The notes: generated by a model from the sequence alone, not told the origin. A DNA stretch of 64,000 nt from Burkholderia multivorans ATCC BAA-247 (GCF_000959525.1 NZ_CP009830.1:372001-436000), one strand, 5' to 3'; positions 1 through 15,902 are shown, numbered from the stretch's first letter. Numbers and translations: made by a program.

Positions 1-1956
1 GCAGCGCCTCGGTGCGGCCCGTGCGCCCGGTGCCGACGCGCCGCATCGTCAGCGCGCGGCGCTCGCGGTCCTGCCACGCGGGCACGCTGACCTCGTCGCC
101 GTGCTCGTCGAACCACGCGATCTCGCGCATGCCGGGCGCGCCGTCGCGGTCGCCGGACGGAAAGCGCGGCGTCGACATCACCGGATACATGCGCCGCAGC
201 GCGGCGAGCCGCGACACGAAGCGCGTCATCTGCACGGCCTCCGGCTGCTGCGCGGCTTCCCAGTCGAGCCACGACAGCTCGTTGTCCTGGCAGTACGCGT
301 TGTTGTTGCCGTGCTGCGTGCGGCCGAATTCGTCGCCGGCCACGAGCATCGGCGTGCCGAGCGCGGTAAACAGTGTCGCGAGCATCGAGCGCGCGACGCG
401 GCCGCGCACGTCGCGGATCGCCGGATCGTCGGTCGGCCCCTCGACGCCCCAGTTCGCGCTGCAGTTGTCGTCGCGGCCGTCGCGGTTGCCTTCGCCGTTC
501 GCTTCGTTGTGCTTGCCCGCATACGAGACGACGTCGGCGAGCGTGAAGCCGTCGTGCGCGGTGACGAAGTTGATCGACGCCCACGTGCGGCGCCGCTGAT
601 GGTTGAACAGGTCGGCCGAGCCCGCGAGCCGCGCGGCCAGCTCGGGGCGCTGGCCCGCGTCGCCGCGCCAGTAGCGCCGCACGGTGTCGCGAAAGCGGTC
701 GTTCCATTCGGCGAAGCCGGGCGGATGGCGGCCGAGCTGATAGCCGCCCGGGCCGACGTCCCACGGCTCGGTGATCAGCTTGCGCTGCGCGAGCACGGGG
801 TCCTGCCGCAGCGCATCGAAGAAGCCCGCGCCGGGATCGAAGCCGTGATCCTCGCGGCCGAGCGTCACGCCGAGATCGAAGCGAAAGCCGTCGATGTTGA
901 ACGCGGTCGCCCAGTAGCGCAGCGAGTCCATCACCATCTGCAGCACGCGCGGATGCGACAGGTTCAGCGTATTGCCGCAGCCGGTCTCGTCGACGTGATA
1001 GCGCCGGTCGTCGGGCACGAGCCGGTAGTAGCTCGCGTTGTCGAGGCCGCGCCAGGATAGCGTCGGCCCGAGCTGGTTGCCTTCGCAGGTGTGGTTGTAC
1101 ACGACGTCGAGCACGACCTCGATGCCGGCCGCGTGCAGCTGACGGATCGCGATGCGCATCTCGTCGAGCCGCCGCGTCGACAGATACGACGGCTCGGGCG
1201 CGAAGAACGCCGCCGTGTCGTAGCCCCAGTAGTTGCGCAGTCCGCGGTTCAGCAGTTCGCGCTGCTGCAGGAACGCATGCACGGGCAGCAGCTCGACCGT
1301 CGTCACGCCGAGCGCGAGCAGGTGATCGACGAAGGCCGGATGCGCGAGCGCCGCGAACGTGCCGCGCTCCGGCGCGCGCAGCCCCGGCCGGCGCATCGAC
1401 GCGCCGCGCACGTGCGTCTCGTAGATGACGGTGCTGCGCCACGGCACGCACGGGCGCCGGTCGTTGCTCCAGTCGAACGCCTCGTCGACGACGATGCACT
1501 TCGGCATCGCGGGCGCCGAGTCGCGCCGGTCCATCGACAGGTCGCCGCGATTCGAATGCACGCGATAGCCGAACAGCGCGTCGGACCAGCGGAAATGGCC
1601 GAGCAGCTTGCGCGCGTACGGATCGATCAGCAGCTTGGTCGGATTGAAGCGATGGCCGGCCTGCGGCTGATACGGACCGTCCGCGCGAAAACCGTACACG
1701 GTGCCCGGATGCGCGCCGGGCAGGTAGCCGTGCCACACCTCGTCCGTGCATTCGGGCAGGTCGAGGCGCGCGAGCTCCTTGCGGCCGGTCGAATCGAAGA
1801 TGCACAGCTGGATCCGGTGTGCGTGCGCGGAAAACACCGCGAAGTTCGTCCCGAGGCCGTCCCAGGTCGCGCCGAGCGGATAGCTGCGGCCGGGTTCCAG
1901 GCGAGGGGGCAGGGCGGTCGGCATGGGGGGAGTCTCCGTGTCGAGGGCGCCGTCGG

Positions 1957-1960
<4 letters not shown>
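1..1960 (-). CDS. glgX: Glycogen debranching enzyme GlgX (partial, C-terminus beyond window)
   Basis: Cytoplasmic GH13 isoamylase-type enzyme that hydrolyses alpha-1,6 branches of glycogen-like glucan. About 650 residues are visible: an N-terminal CBM48-like part (residues 20-120), then the catalytic barrel with RNYWGYDT, the nucleophile segment DGFRFD (about residue 360), the acid segment ITEPWD (about 397) and AHDGF (about 468). The ATG at 1960 overlaps the glgB stop as ATGA, which indicates translational coupling. An in-frame ATG at 1924 is an alternative start. It is the last visible gene of the glgE-treS-glgB-glgX operon and would remodel the polymer made by GlgE and GlgB. The stop codon lies outside the window. 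Confidence 0.95.
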
Positions 1961-7558
<5,598 letters not shown>

Positions 7559-7562
<4 letters not shown>

Positions 7563-10500
7563 CTTCCATGTCCTCCCGACGAGCGACGGTCGTCGTCCGT
7601 GGCGGGTCTGCTTGCCCGCGCCGCGCCGGCGGCGGGCGCCAGTCGCCAGATCGTGTAAGGCCGCACGTGCGGATCGAGCGACACGTATTGCCGATGGCCG
7701 CGCCACGTCGTCGGGTGCGCGGCGTCGTGTTCGTGCGCGTCGAGCGGTTCGCCTTCGACGAGCCCGAGGCCGCGCCACAGCGCGCCGTCGAGCGTGAAGT
7801 TCGCGGCCTGCGGGTGCCACGGATCGAGGCTGATCGCGACGACGACCACGCTGTCGAACGCGGGCGTCGCCTTCATGAACACGAGCACCGCGTCGTTGTC
7901 GGCGTCGACGAACGTGATGCCGAGATGCGTCTGCAGCGCGCGGTTGTCGCGCCGCGCGCGGTTCAGCCGCGCGATCTCGGCGCCGATGTGCGCGGCCTTG
8001 CTCCAGTCGCGCGCGCGCAGTTCGTACTTCTCCGCGTCCGCGTATTCCTCGCTGTTCGGCAGCGGCGCCGATTCGCCGAGCTCGAATCCCGAATACATGC
8101 CCCATGCGCCGGACAGCGTCGCCGCGAGCGCCGCACGGATGACGAACTGCGTACGCGGCGCGTTCTGCAGGTGGCGCGGATTGATGTCGGGCGTGTTCAC
8201 GAAGAAGTTCGGCCGGAAGTACTCGCGTGCGGGGCCTTGCGTCAGTTCGGTCAGATACTCGATGAATTCGCGCTTCGATTCGCGCCAAGTGAAGTAGGTG
8301 TACGACTGCGAGAAGCCGAGCTTCGCGAGGCGGCCCATCATCCCGGGCCGCGTGAACGCCTCGGACAGGAACACGACGTCCGGATGGCGGCCGCGAATGT
8401 CGGCGATCATCCACGCCCAGAACGGCAGCGGCTTCGTATGCGGATTGTCGACGCGGAAGATCCGCACGCCCGCGTCGATCCAGAACTGCACGACGTCGCG
8501 CAGCGCGAGCCACAGGCCGGGCAGCGCATCGGGCGCATAGAAGTCGGGGTTCACGATGTCCTGATAGCGCTTCGGCGGATTCTCCGCATAGCGCAGCGAG
8601 CCGTCCGGACGCCATGCGAACCAGCCGGGGTGCGCCTTGAGCCACGGATGATCGGGCGAGCACTGGATCGCGAAGTCGAGCGCGATCTCGAGCCCGTGGT
8701 CGCGCGCCGCGTCGATCAGCCGGCGGAACGAATCGAGCGTGCCGAGCTGCGGGTGCACGGCCGTGTGGCCGCCGTCGGGCGAGCCGATCGCGTACGGGCT
8801 GCCGACGTCGTCGGGTGCGGCCTGCAGGCTGTTGTTGCGCCCCTTGCGCGCGGTTGTGCCGATCGGATGGATCGGCGGGAAATACAGCACGTCGAAGCCC
8901 ATGTCGCGAATGCGCGGCAGGTGCGCGATCACGTCGTCGAAGGTGCCGTGCCGATCCGGATCGTTGCTCGCCGAACGCGGGAACATCTCGTACCAACTCG
9001 AGAAGCACGCGGCGCGGCGGTCGACGTCGACCGGATAGACGGTATCGTCGTGCGTGACGAAGGGCCGGTAGCGCAGCGCGGCGACCGCATCGGCGAGCGC
9101 GGGCGCGCCGAGCAGCGCGAGCCGGTCCTCCGGCGACGCGCGCTTGAATTCCTTCGTCAGCTGCTCGATGCGCGCGCGCGCCTGCGGATCGACCGGATCG
9201 GCGAGCTTCGCGGCGGTCGCGAGCAGCAGCTGCGCCTCGCGCAGTTCGAGCGACACGTCCTGGCCGGCCGCACGCTTTTTCGCGACGTCGTCGACGAGCG
9301 ACGCCCAGTCGTCGCGCCACGCGATCACGCGGAATTCGTGACGGCCGAGCCGGTCGAGCCTCACCTGCGCGCGCCAGCGATCGTTCGGCTCGGCGACGAA
9401 CGGCACCTCGCGCCAGTCGCTTTCGCCGGCCGCGCGCCACGCGAGCACGGCCGCGAGATGCGCATGGCCGTCCGAGAAGATCGACGCGCGCACGACGAGC
9501 GTCTCGCCGACCACGCGCTTGACCGCAAAGCGTCCGCCGTCGACGGCCGGCTCGACGCGCTCGATCGCGATCCGGTCGGCGCCGAGCGCGGCCGACAGCG
9601 CGTCCTGGTCGCGTTCGGGGTCCGCCGGCAGCGTCGCGGGCGGCGCGCGGCGCGCGTCGCGCAGCGCGCAGGCGCCGGGCGCGAGCGTGAACGCGTCGAG
9701 CGCGGCCGGCGTGCGCGACGGCGCGTCGTTCGGCGTCGCCACGTGCGTGAAGCCGCCCGGCACGCCGGGCAGGATCGTCGCCGGATCGACGCGCGCTTCG
9801 GCGTCGAGATCGGGGTTCAGCGCGATCAGCAGCGCGTCGTCGTCGTATTCGAGCGACGCGCTCGTGCCGCGCAGCAATACGGTCGCCGGTGCGTCGGGCG
9901 CGCTCAGCTGCAGCAGTTCGCCGCGTGCGGCCGCGACCGGCGTCGCGCGGCGCCAGGCGTTCGCGTCGGCGAGCGTACTCGACAGATCGAAGCGCGCGGC
10001 GTCGAACGCGGCGCGGTAGCGCGCGGCGCTCGCATCGCGTGCCATCAGCGGCAGTGCGACGCCGCGCTCGAAGCCCATCGGCACGAGCCAGCCCGTGCCG
10101 ACCGCGGCGGCCGTCCACAACGCGCGGCGATAGGCCCGTGCGACGCGCTCGTCGGGCGCATCGCGCCAGTCGTCCGCGAGACGCGGGCCGTCGAACGCGT
10201 CGGGAAACGCGATCGGTGCGCCGATGCGGCGCAGGAAGCGGTGCTCGTCGACGAACCACGGCGCGCGCAGATCCCACCAGCGCGCGGACGAGAACACGGC
10301 GTCGAAGCCGGCCGATTCGAGCGGCGCGAGCGCGTCGCGCGCATGGCCCGGCACGCCGGCGATCAGCGCGAGCGACGGCCGCACGCGCTGCAGCGCGGCG
10401 CGCCACTGCGCCCACCATGCGGCCGGCAGGTGCTGCGGCGCGTCGACCAGAAAGCCGGCGGCGCCGGCCTGCGCATAGGCCGTCAGATGCGCGCGCCACC

Positions 10501-10954
10501 ACGCCGACAGCGCATCGCGCGCCGCGTCGTCGGTCAGGTTTGCGTGCGCGATGTCCTGCGCGTGTGCAGCGCTGCGCGGGTCGATCAGCGCGTCGTCGTG
10601 CGCGCGCTCGACGTACCAGTGCGGATGCGCGGCCCGCAGCGGGTTGTCGCGCGCGACGCGCTCCGGCACGACTTCGAGCAGCACGCGCAGCCCGTGCCCT
10701 TGCGCGAGCTGCGCGAGCCGCGCGAAGGTGTCGAGCGCGCTGTCGCGCGTGCCGAACACGTCGGCGGGCCGGTCGAAATCCGCGACGTGGCGCGCAAAGC
10801 CGGCGGGGCTCGACGCCCAGAACGCGCCGACGAGCACATGATCGAAGCCCATCCCCGCGACATGCGCGAAGGTCGCCGACCATGCGTCGAGCGGCCCGAC
10901 GAGGCGGGCGTCGCAGAAGTAGAGATGCGGAGCGAAGGTCGGCACAGGTTCCAT
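7559..10954 (-). CDS. glgE: GlgE maltosyltransferase with extra N-terminal GH13-like domain
   Basis: About 1131 residues, far longer than the roughly 660 of a plain GlgE. The C-terminal part (from about residue 480) is GlgE: it transfers maltosyl units from alpha-maltose-1-phosphate to glucan ends. Catalytic residues by family comparison are D836 (FRVDNPHTK), E865 ([12 protein letters not shown]) and D923 (NTPDINPRH). Residues 1-430 resemble a GH13 barrel ([33 protein letters not shown]), but the usual acid Glu and the His-Asp pair are not found, so it is probably catalytically dead. The ATG at 10954 is chosen because the match begins at MEPVPTF; the ribosome site is weak and a different start is possible. 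It is first in the operon, 48 bp below an exact sigma-54 promoter. Confidence 0.93.
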
Positions 10955-11001
10955 GTGAGCGTTCGGGCAGGCAGCGAGGGCGATCAGGGCGCAAGCCGAA
11001 C

Positions 11002-11015
11002 GCAACGCGCGTGCC
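11002..11015 (-). promoter_or_regulatory. Sigma-54 promoter of the glgE operon (exact)
   Basis: Minus-strand GGCACGCGCGTTGC matches GGCACG-N4-TTGC at all ten fixed bases. The -12 GC is 48 bp above the glgE ATG, and transcription should start about 12 bp downstream of it. An A/T island (minus-strand ATGTAAAA, 11077-11084) lies 62 bp upstream. Confidence 0.8.
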
Positions 11016-11123
11016 CGCTCCGCGCAGCGCCGCGCGACAACGCCGGCGCGGTGCCGCGCCGATGCGGCCCTGTCGTTTTTACATGAGGTGCGTACCGGGA
11101 ACGCGCGGCGGCGCGGCGCACGC

Positions 11124-11612
11124 TCACATGCGCGGCACCGAGCGGATGTCCGTGCTGTCGCCGAGCGCCGAGGCGTCGTCCGCTTCGGGCAGCGGCGCGC
11201 CGGGGTCGTAGCGCACGATCGCGCCGCGCTCGATGCGGTGCGGGAAATCGGGCGGCGCGTCGACCGTGTCGCCGAAACAGGCGCGCACGTACGCGCGCAG
11301 CAACGCGACGCGCGCATTCGGGCCGCGCGCGGCGCAGGTCGACGGGCCGTCGGCGAACGACGCGTCGCACTCGACCTCGCCGCCGCGCCGCACGATGCGC
11401 AGGTCCGTGACGCGATCGAGCACGGCGCCCGCGTCGGCCCACGAGCGCGACGGCGCGAAGTGCGCGTCGAGCCGGCGCAGCGCGTCGCACGCGGCCGTCA
11501 CGACCACGGTCGGCGTGACGGCCGTGAAGCGCAGTGTGTCTTCGTGGTCGGCGCAGAGGCCGCGCACGCACCAGTAGTCGAGCGCGGTTCCGTCGAGTTC
11601 GTCGATCTGCAT
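11124..11612 (-). CDS. NinX/DUF2591-like small protein
   Basis: 162 residues. The first 20 (LDGTALDYWCVRG) resemble the DUF2591/NinX family, whose members begin with a similar ALDYWVA segment. NinX occurs in lambdoid phages and as stand-alone bacterial genes, and its function is not established. The remainder ends in an acidic tail. GGAGAG stands seven bases before the ATG at 11612. No phage gene is nearby. The gene has its own exact sigma-54 element inside the end of the upstream EEP gene, so it is probably expressed both from that operon and separately. Confidence 0.6.
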   Translation of the reverse strand: MQIDELDGTALDYWCVRGLCADHEDTLRFTAVTPTVVVTAACDALRRLDAHFAPSRSWADAGAVLDRVTDLRIVRRGGEVECDASFADGPSTCAARGPNARVALLRAYVRACFGDTVDAPPDFPHRIERGAIVRYDPGAPLPEADDASALGDSTDIRSVPRM

Positions 11613-11626
11613 GGAGCTCTCCGTCG

Positions 11627-12463
11627 TCAGGGGGCGTCTTTGCGCGCAAGCGGCGTGCCCGGCCGGTCGAACGGTGCGGCGGCCGGCTCCGGCTCCGGCT
11701 GCGGCGCGCGCATCCGCGCGACGAGCGGATAGTGGTCGGACGCGTGCCGCGCGCGGGCGCTGCGATGGACCGCGACGTCGACCAGCAGCTCGCCCGGATG
11801 CACCCAGATCCGGTCGAGCGAGAACAGCGGGCAGACGGTCGGAAACGTGCGCGGCGCGGGCGCGCGCCGGAACCGCGTGACGAGCGCCTGCAGCGCGCGG
11901 CCGCGCACGAACCATTCGTTGATGTCGCCGAGCAGGATCACCGGCATCGCCCCGGTGTCGAACGCGGCGAGCAGCCGCTGCACCTGCGCGCTGCGTTCGC
12001 GCGCGGACAGCCCGAGGTGCGTCGCGACGACGCGCAGCGGGCCGGTGCGGCAGTCGATGTCCGCATCGAGCGCGCCGCGCGGCTCGCGCTGATGGAACGA
12101 CAGATCGAGCGTGCGCGCCGCGCGGATCGGATAGCGCGACAGCACCGCGTTGCCGTAGCGGCGCTCGGCCGTATCGATCGTCGGGCCGGCCGCCGCGTGC
12201 ATGCCGGTCGCGTCGCGCAGATGCGCGAGCACGTCGGGCCCGCGCGTGCCGCCGAGCGGCACTTCCTGCAGCGCGATCACGTCCGCGTCCAGTTCGTCGA
12301 TGACCGCGGCGATCCGGTCCGCTGCGCGCGCGTGCCACGGGCCGTAGCCGCCGTGGATGTTGTACGTCGCGATGCGCAGGTCGCGGCCGCCCGGCGCGGC
12401 CGCGGGCGGCGCGGGGGCCGTGATGACTTCGGGCGGCGCTGCCGTGTGCCGGATCAGCGCCAT
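11627..12463 (-). CDS. Endonuclease/exonuclease/phosphatase (EEP) family protein
   Basis: 278 residues of the metal-dependent EEP fold. Motifs are ATYNIHGGYG (about 32), the metal-binding Glu in ALQEVP, GDINEW and the terminal SDHYPL. Members hydrolyse phosphodiester bonds in DNA, phosphoinositides or sphingomyelin, so the substrate cannot be read from sequence. No signal peptide is seen. The ATG at 12463 overlaps the end of the PLD-VTT gene by 10 bp. EEP genes beside a cardiolipin-synthase-like PLD gene are a recurrent bacterial pairing, which makes a lipid or phosphodiester role at the membrane plausible (inference). Confidence 0.85.
   Translation of the reverse strand: MALIRHTAAPPEVITAPAPPAAAPGGRDLRIATYNIHGGYGPWHARAADRIAAVIDELDADVIALQEVPLGGTRGPDVLAHLRDATGMHAAAGPTIDTAERRYGNAVLSRYPIRAARTLDLSFHQREPRGALDADIDCRTGPLRVVATHLGLSARERSAQVQRLLAAFDTGAMPVILLGDINEWFVRGRALQALVTRFRRAPAPRTFPTVCPLFSLDRIWVHPGELLVDVAVHRSARARHASDHYPLVARMRAPQPEPEPAAAPFDRPGTPLARKDAP
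11646..11659 (-). promoter_or_regulatory. Sigma-54 promoter of the NinX-like gene (exact, intragenic)
   Basis: Minus-strand GGCACGCCGCTTGC, all ten fixed bases. It lies inside the last codons of the EEP gene and 33 bp above the ATG at 11612, in the right orientation. The same 14 bases recur at 15780 and 28008. Confidence 0.7.
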
Positions 12464-14694
12464 CGCCGCAGCATCCTGACGAGCAGCGCCGACACGCCGA
12501 CGAGCGCGATGCCGATCGCCGCGAGCCACGCGAACGCGGTCGGCCCCGGATGGCTGAACGCGGCGAGCAGCTGGTTCGCGAAGATCACCGTGAGCACGAT
12601 GCCTGGCAGCATGCCGATCGCCGTGCCGATCACGAAGTCGCGCAGCCCGATATGCGACGCGCCCGCGACGAGGTTGACGACCGTAAACGGCGCGATCGGC
12701 AGCAGCCGCAGCACCGTCATCGCGACCACGCCGCGTTTGCCGAGATGCTCGCTGAGCCGGTTCGCGCGCGCGCCGGCGAGCCGGCGCACCGCGTCGCGGC
12801 CGAGCCAGCGGCCGAGTCCGTAGGTCGCGACCGCGGCCATCAGGGTGCCCGCGCCCGCATAGGCGAAACCGGGCCACGCGCCGAACACGAGGCCGGTCGC
12901 CGCGATCAGCAGCGTGATCGGCACCGCGAGCGTCGCCGCAATCACGTAGCCGAGCAGCAGCAGCACGGGCGCGGCCGGCAGTCGCGACATGCCGGCGGCC
13001 GCATGTGCGAGCGATGCGACGTTCAGGCGCTCGCCGAGCGGCGAGAAGCGCCACGTGAGCGCGAGCGCGGCGATCAGCAGCACGATCGCGCCGAGCACGA
13101 GGAAGCGCGCGCTGAGCGTGCGGTGCTGTTCGCGCGGCACGAACTCGCGGATCAGCCGATCGGGCTCGATCGGCTGCTCGGGATCGAGCCACGCGCTGAC
13201 CGGCACGAGCGCGTCGAGCTGCGGCGCGACCGACGGATCGAGCGTGCGCAGCGAACGTCCGCGGTCCTTGCGCAGCCGGTCGAGCGCGTCGTTCGGCCGC
13301 GCGCCGCGCGCGAGCGCGTCCGCGAACGCGTCGGCGACGGTCGCGGGCGTCGTGCCGAGATGCTCGGCCAGCAGGCGGTCGCGCGTGCCGGCGATCGCGG
13401 CGCGCACGCGCGGGTCGCCGGCCGCGACCAGCGCGACGCAGCATTCGGTGTCGAGCAGCATCGAGCGGTTGTTCAGGTTCGCGCTGCCGATCATCAGGCA
13501 TTCGTCGTCGACGATCGCGACTTTGCTGTGCACGTTCACGCAGCCGTCGCCGAGCCCGTCGACGTGCGGATACAGCAGCCGGTAGCGCCCGAAGCGGTCC
13601 GCCGCGACGAGCGTGGCGTGCAGCCGCGCGCGCAGCACGCCCATCGTCGCTTCCTGCAGCCAGCCGCTCTGCACGCGCGGCGCGACGACCGTCACGTCGG
13701 GCCCGTCCTCGTCGGCGAGGCGCGCGGACAGCGTCTCGCGCACGACGGCCGCGGTGAAGTACTGGTTCTCGATATACAGATGGCGGCGCGCGGTGCGGAT
13801 CGTGTCGGCGACCAGTTCGCGCACCTGGCTCACCGGCGCCGAGTCGCGATGGCGCGGCGCCGTATAGGCGATGCCGAGCTGCACGTCGCGCACGTCGACC
13901 TGCGCGCCGGGCGGCCACGGGTCGGGATCGTCGTCGCGTTCGAGATGCTTGTGCGCGCGGATCGCGATCGGCCGTCCGCATGCGCGCAGCCAGCGCGCGC
14001 GTGCCTGCTCGCCGATCGCTGCGGCCGCGTCGCCGTCGAACATCGTGTGCACGTCGTGGAACGGTCCGTACGGCATGCCCTGTTCGTCGCGCCGGCGCGG
14101 GTCGTCCGCCGCATGCGCGGGCGTGTCCCAGCGCGCACGCGTCAGATCGAGGCCGCCGACGAACGCGAGCCGGTCGTCGATCACGACGAGCTTCTGATGA
14201 TGCGACGCGCCGCGCGGATGCGCATCGTCGAGCCGGAACACGATCCCGCGATGCGCGCGCCAGCTCGCACGATAGACGGGCGGCCAGTCGCGCTCGAGCG
14301 CGTAGATCATCGCGAAGTCCCACGCGAGCACGTAGATCCGCAGGTTGTGCCGGCGCGACGCGAGCGCGTGCAGGAACGCCGCGAGCGTATCGGGGAAGCC
14401 GTCGTCGGCGCCGCCCGGCATGAGCCGCATCCGGCTGTCGACGTCCCAGCCGAGGATGAACACCGTATGGCGCGCACGCAGGAGCGCGGCCCGCAGTGTC
14501 GAGAAATACGCGTCGCCGTCGATCAACGTCGCGAAGCGGTCCGCATGACGAATCGTGTCGCAGTTGCGGCCGACCTCGAGCAGGCCGTGCCGGACGATCG
14601 CGTCGCCCGGTGCGGCGCCGCGCTGCGCGTCGTCGGCGCGCGCCGGGCCGGCCGTCGCGAAGCCGGTGCGCGAGCCGCGGGCCGGCACGATCAT
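12454..14694 (-). CDS. Phospholipase D-like / VTT (DedA-like) membrane fusion protein
   Basis: 746 residues. The N-terminal two thirds hold two PLD HKD motifs: H166-x-K168-x4-D173 in SHHQKLVVID, and H389-x-K391-x4-D396 in VHSKVAIVDDE, followed by IGSANLNNRS. Such enzymes exchange or cleave phosphatidyl groups, for example in cardiolipin synthesis. From about residue 520 there are several hydrophobic segments and a VTT/SNARE-associated domain (TYGLGRWLGRDAVRRLAG, LRLLPIAPFTVVNLVAG), as in DedA/TVP38 lipid scramblase-like proteins. This suggests that a lipid-modifying enzyme is coupled to lipid movement across the inner membrane (inference). The ATG at 14694 overlaps the preceding stop as ATGA. 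Confidence 0.9.
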   Translation of the reverse strand: MIVPARGSRTGFATAGPARADDAQRGAAPGDAIVRHGLLEVGRNCDTIRHADRFATLIDGDAYFSTLRAALLRARHTVFILGWDVDSRMRLMPGGADDGFPDTLAAFLHALASRRHNLRIYVLAWDFAMIYALERDWPPVYRASWRAHRGIVFRLDDAHPRGASHHQKLVVIDDRLAFVGGLDLTRARWDTPAHAADDPRRRDEQGMPYGPFHDVHTMFDGDAAAAIGEQARARWLRACGRPIAIRAHKHLERDDDPDPWPPGAQVDVRDVQLGIAYTAPRHRDSAPVSQVRELVADTIRTARRHLYIENQYFTAAVVRETLSARLADEDGPDVTVVAPRVQSGWLQEATMGVLRARLHATLVAADRFGRYRLLYPHVDGLGDGCVNVHSKVAIVDDECLMIGSANLNNRSMLLDTECCVALVAAGDPRVRAAIAGTRDRLLAEHLGTTPATVADAFADALARGARPNDALDRLRKDRGRSLRTLDPSVAPQLDALVPVSAWLDPEQPIEPDRLIREFVPREQHRTLSARFLVLGAIVLLIAALALTWRFSPLGERLNVASLAHAAAGMSRLPAAPVLLLLGYVIAATLAVPITLLIAATGLVFGAWPGFAYAGAGTLMAAVATYGLGRWLGRDAVRRLAGARANRLSEHLGKRGVVAMTVLRLLPIAPFTVVNLVAGASHIGLRDFVIGTAIGMLPGIVLTVIFANQLLAAFSHPGPTAFAWLAAIGIALVGVSALLVRMLRRWR

Positions 14695-15029
14695 CGTGCG
14701 TCGACGTCCCGGTCGCCGTCGATGCGCTGCAGCAGCACGTCGCAGCGTGCGCGCAGCGCCTGCATTTCCGGCGAATGCGCGTCGAGGCGTACGCGCTCGC
14801 CGTCGGCCGGCTGGCCGTGCGCCGTCGCGACCTCGTAGATGCCTTCCGCGATCGCCGAGGCGGCTTCGACGATGCGGATCCGGTCGAGCCAGTCGCATTC
14901 GGCGTGGTGGTACGCGAGCCATGCGCGCAGCGCGCCGACGACCTGGCCGATCGTGAGCCACGCGCCGGAACGCATGCGCGCGGCCAGTTGGCTGGTGACG
15001 AGATACGAAAGCAGATCGGTCTGGGTCAC
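14691..15029 (-). CDS. Uncharacterised 112-residue protein
   Basis: Not recognised. Mainly helical and soluble in appearance, with HHAECDWLDRIRIVEAASAIA in the middle and an acidic, Arg-rich C-terminus; no signal peptide or membrane segment. The GTG start at 15029 is supported by AAGGAG six bases upstream and by a GTGA overlap with the mgtC-like stop. It is also coupled by ATGA to the PLD-VTT gene, so it sits between two membrane proteins and may be an accessory to one of them (inference from position only). Confidence 0.75.
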   Translation of the reverse strand: MTQTDLLSYLVTSQLAARMRSGAWLTIGQVVGALRAWLAYHHAECDWLDRIRIVEAASAIAEGIYEVATAHGQPADGERVRLDAHSPEMQALRARCDVLLQRIDGDRDVDAR

Positions 15030-15721
15030 ACGAGACTCCTTGACGAAGTGTCGGGACGGCAGATCCGTACGCCGGCGAGGTTTTGCAGCGTCCGGCAGAT
15101 CGCCGCGAATTCCACCGGGCTCGTTCGCGAGAACGAGACCGAGATGTCGTCGGTGTCCGGATCGTCGTCCGACTGCTGGACGATGAACCGCTTCACGCGC
15201 ACGTGCCGCGTGCCGAGCGCGTCGTGCAGCGTGCGTAGCGTGAGCCCGCCGCGCTCGACGACGAGCCGCAGCGTGCGCTGTTGACGCTGCGCGATGAAGC
15301 GGCGTTCGAGCGGCTTCACGCCCGCGAGGATCACGAGCACGATGACCGTCGCGCCGACCGACGCGACGATCATGCCGCCGCCGACCGCGAGACCGACACC
15401 GGCGACGGCCCAGAGGCTCGCCGCGGTCGTCAGCCCGCGCACTACTTCGCCGCGCAGCAGAATCGAACCGGCACCGAGAAAGCCGATGCCGGACACCACC
15501 TGCGCGGCGACGCGCGACGGATCGAGTACGACGCCGTTGCGGCCGGCGACGTCTTCGAAGCCGTAGGTCGACACGAGCATCGTCAGCGCGGAGCCGACGC
15601 ACACGAGCATGTGCGTGCGCAGGCCCGCGGCCCAGTTCAGCCGCTCGCGCTCGAGGCCGATCACGCTGCCGAGCAGCGCAGCGAGCAGCAGGCGTCCGAG
15701 GAGTTCGACGTGGCCGATCAT
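15026..15721 (-). CDS. MgtC/SapB-family inner-membrane protein (first paralogue)
   Basis: 231 residues: about four to five hydrophobic segments in the first 140 residues with the MgtC signature (GLERERLNWAAGLRTH, GIGFLGAGSILL), then a cytoplasmic C-terminal domain. MgtC proteins support survival at low Mg2+ and in macrophages, partly by inhibiting F-type ATP synthase; true Mg2+ transport is not accepted. GGGAG precedes the ATG at 15721. It is the first gene of an operon with the unknown protein, PLD-VTT and EEP genes, driven by an exact sigma-54 element 58 bp upstream. A second paralogue is at 55502. Confidence 0.9.
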   Translation of the reverse strand: MIGHVELLGRLLLAALLGSVIGLERERLNWAAGLRTHMLVCVGSALTMLVSTYGFEDVAGRNGVVLDPSRVAAQVVSGIGFLGAGSILLRGEVVRGLTTAASLWAVAGVGLAVGGGMIVASVGATVIVLVILAGVKPLERRFIAQRQQRTLRLVVERGGLTLRTLHDALGTRHVRVKRFIVQQSDDDPDTDDISVSFSRTSPVEFAAICRTLQNLAGVRICRPDTSSRSLV

Positions 15722-15779
15722 CGCGTGTCTCCCGAGGTGGCGCCGACCCGGTGCCGGGACGGTTCGATGCCACGGGGAT

Positions 15780-15793
15780 GCAAGCGGCGTGCC
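15780..15793 (-). promoter_or_regulatory. Sigma-54 promoter of the mgtC-PLD operon (exact)
   Basis: Minus-strand GGCACGCCGCTTGC followed by AT, all ten fixed bases, 59 bp above the mgtC-like ATG. A seven-T tract (15866-15872) lies about 75 bp further upstream. Confidence 0.8.
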
Positions 15794-15902
15794 GGTTCGC
15801 CACGCGCGGGTACGCCGCGTGCGCGCGCAGCATCGGGCGCGCGCGGCCGTCGTGCGGCGCGCATTTTTTTCAGATGATCGCAGATAAGCACAGGAGGCCA
15901 TC

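Noticed and set aside
11124-11612. Prophage remnant around the NinX-like gene
   Set aside because: No integrase, structural, lysis or attachment sequences are nearby; neighbours are metabolic and collinear in coding style.
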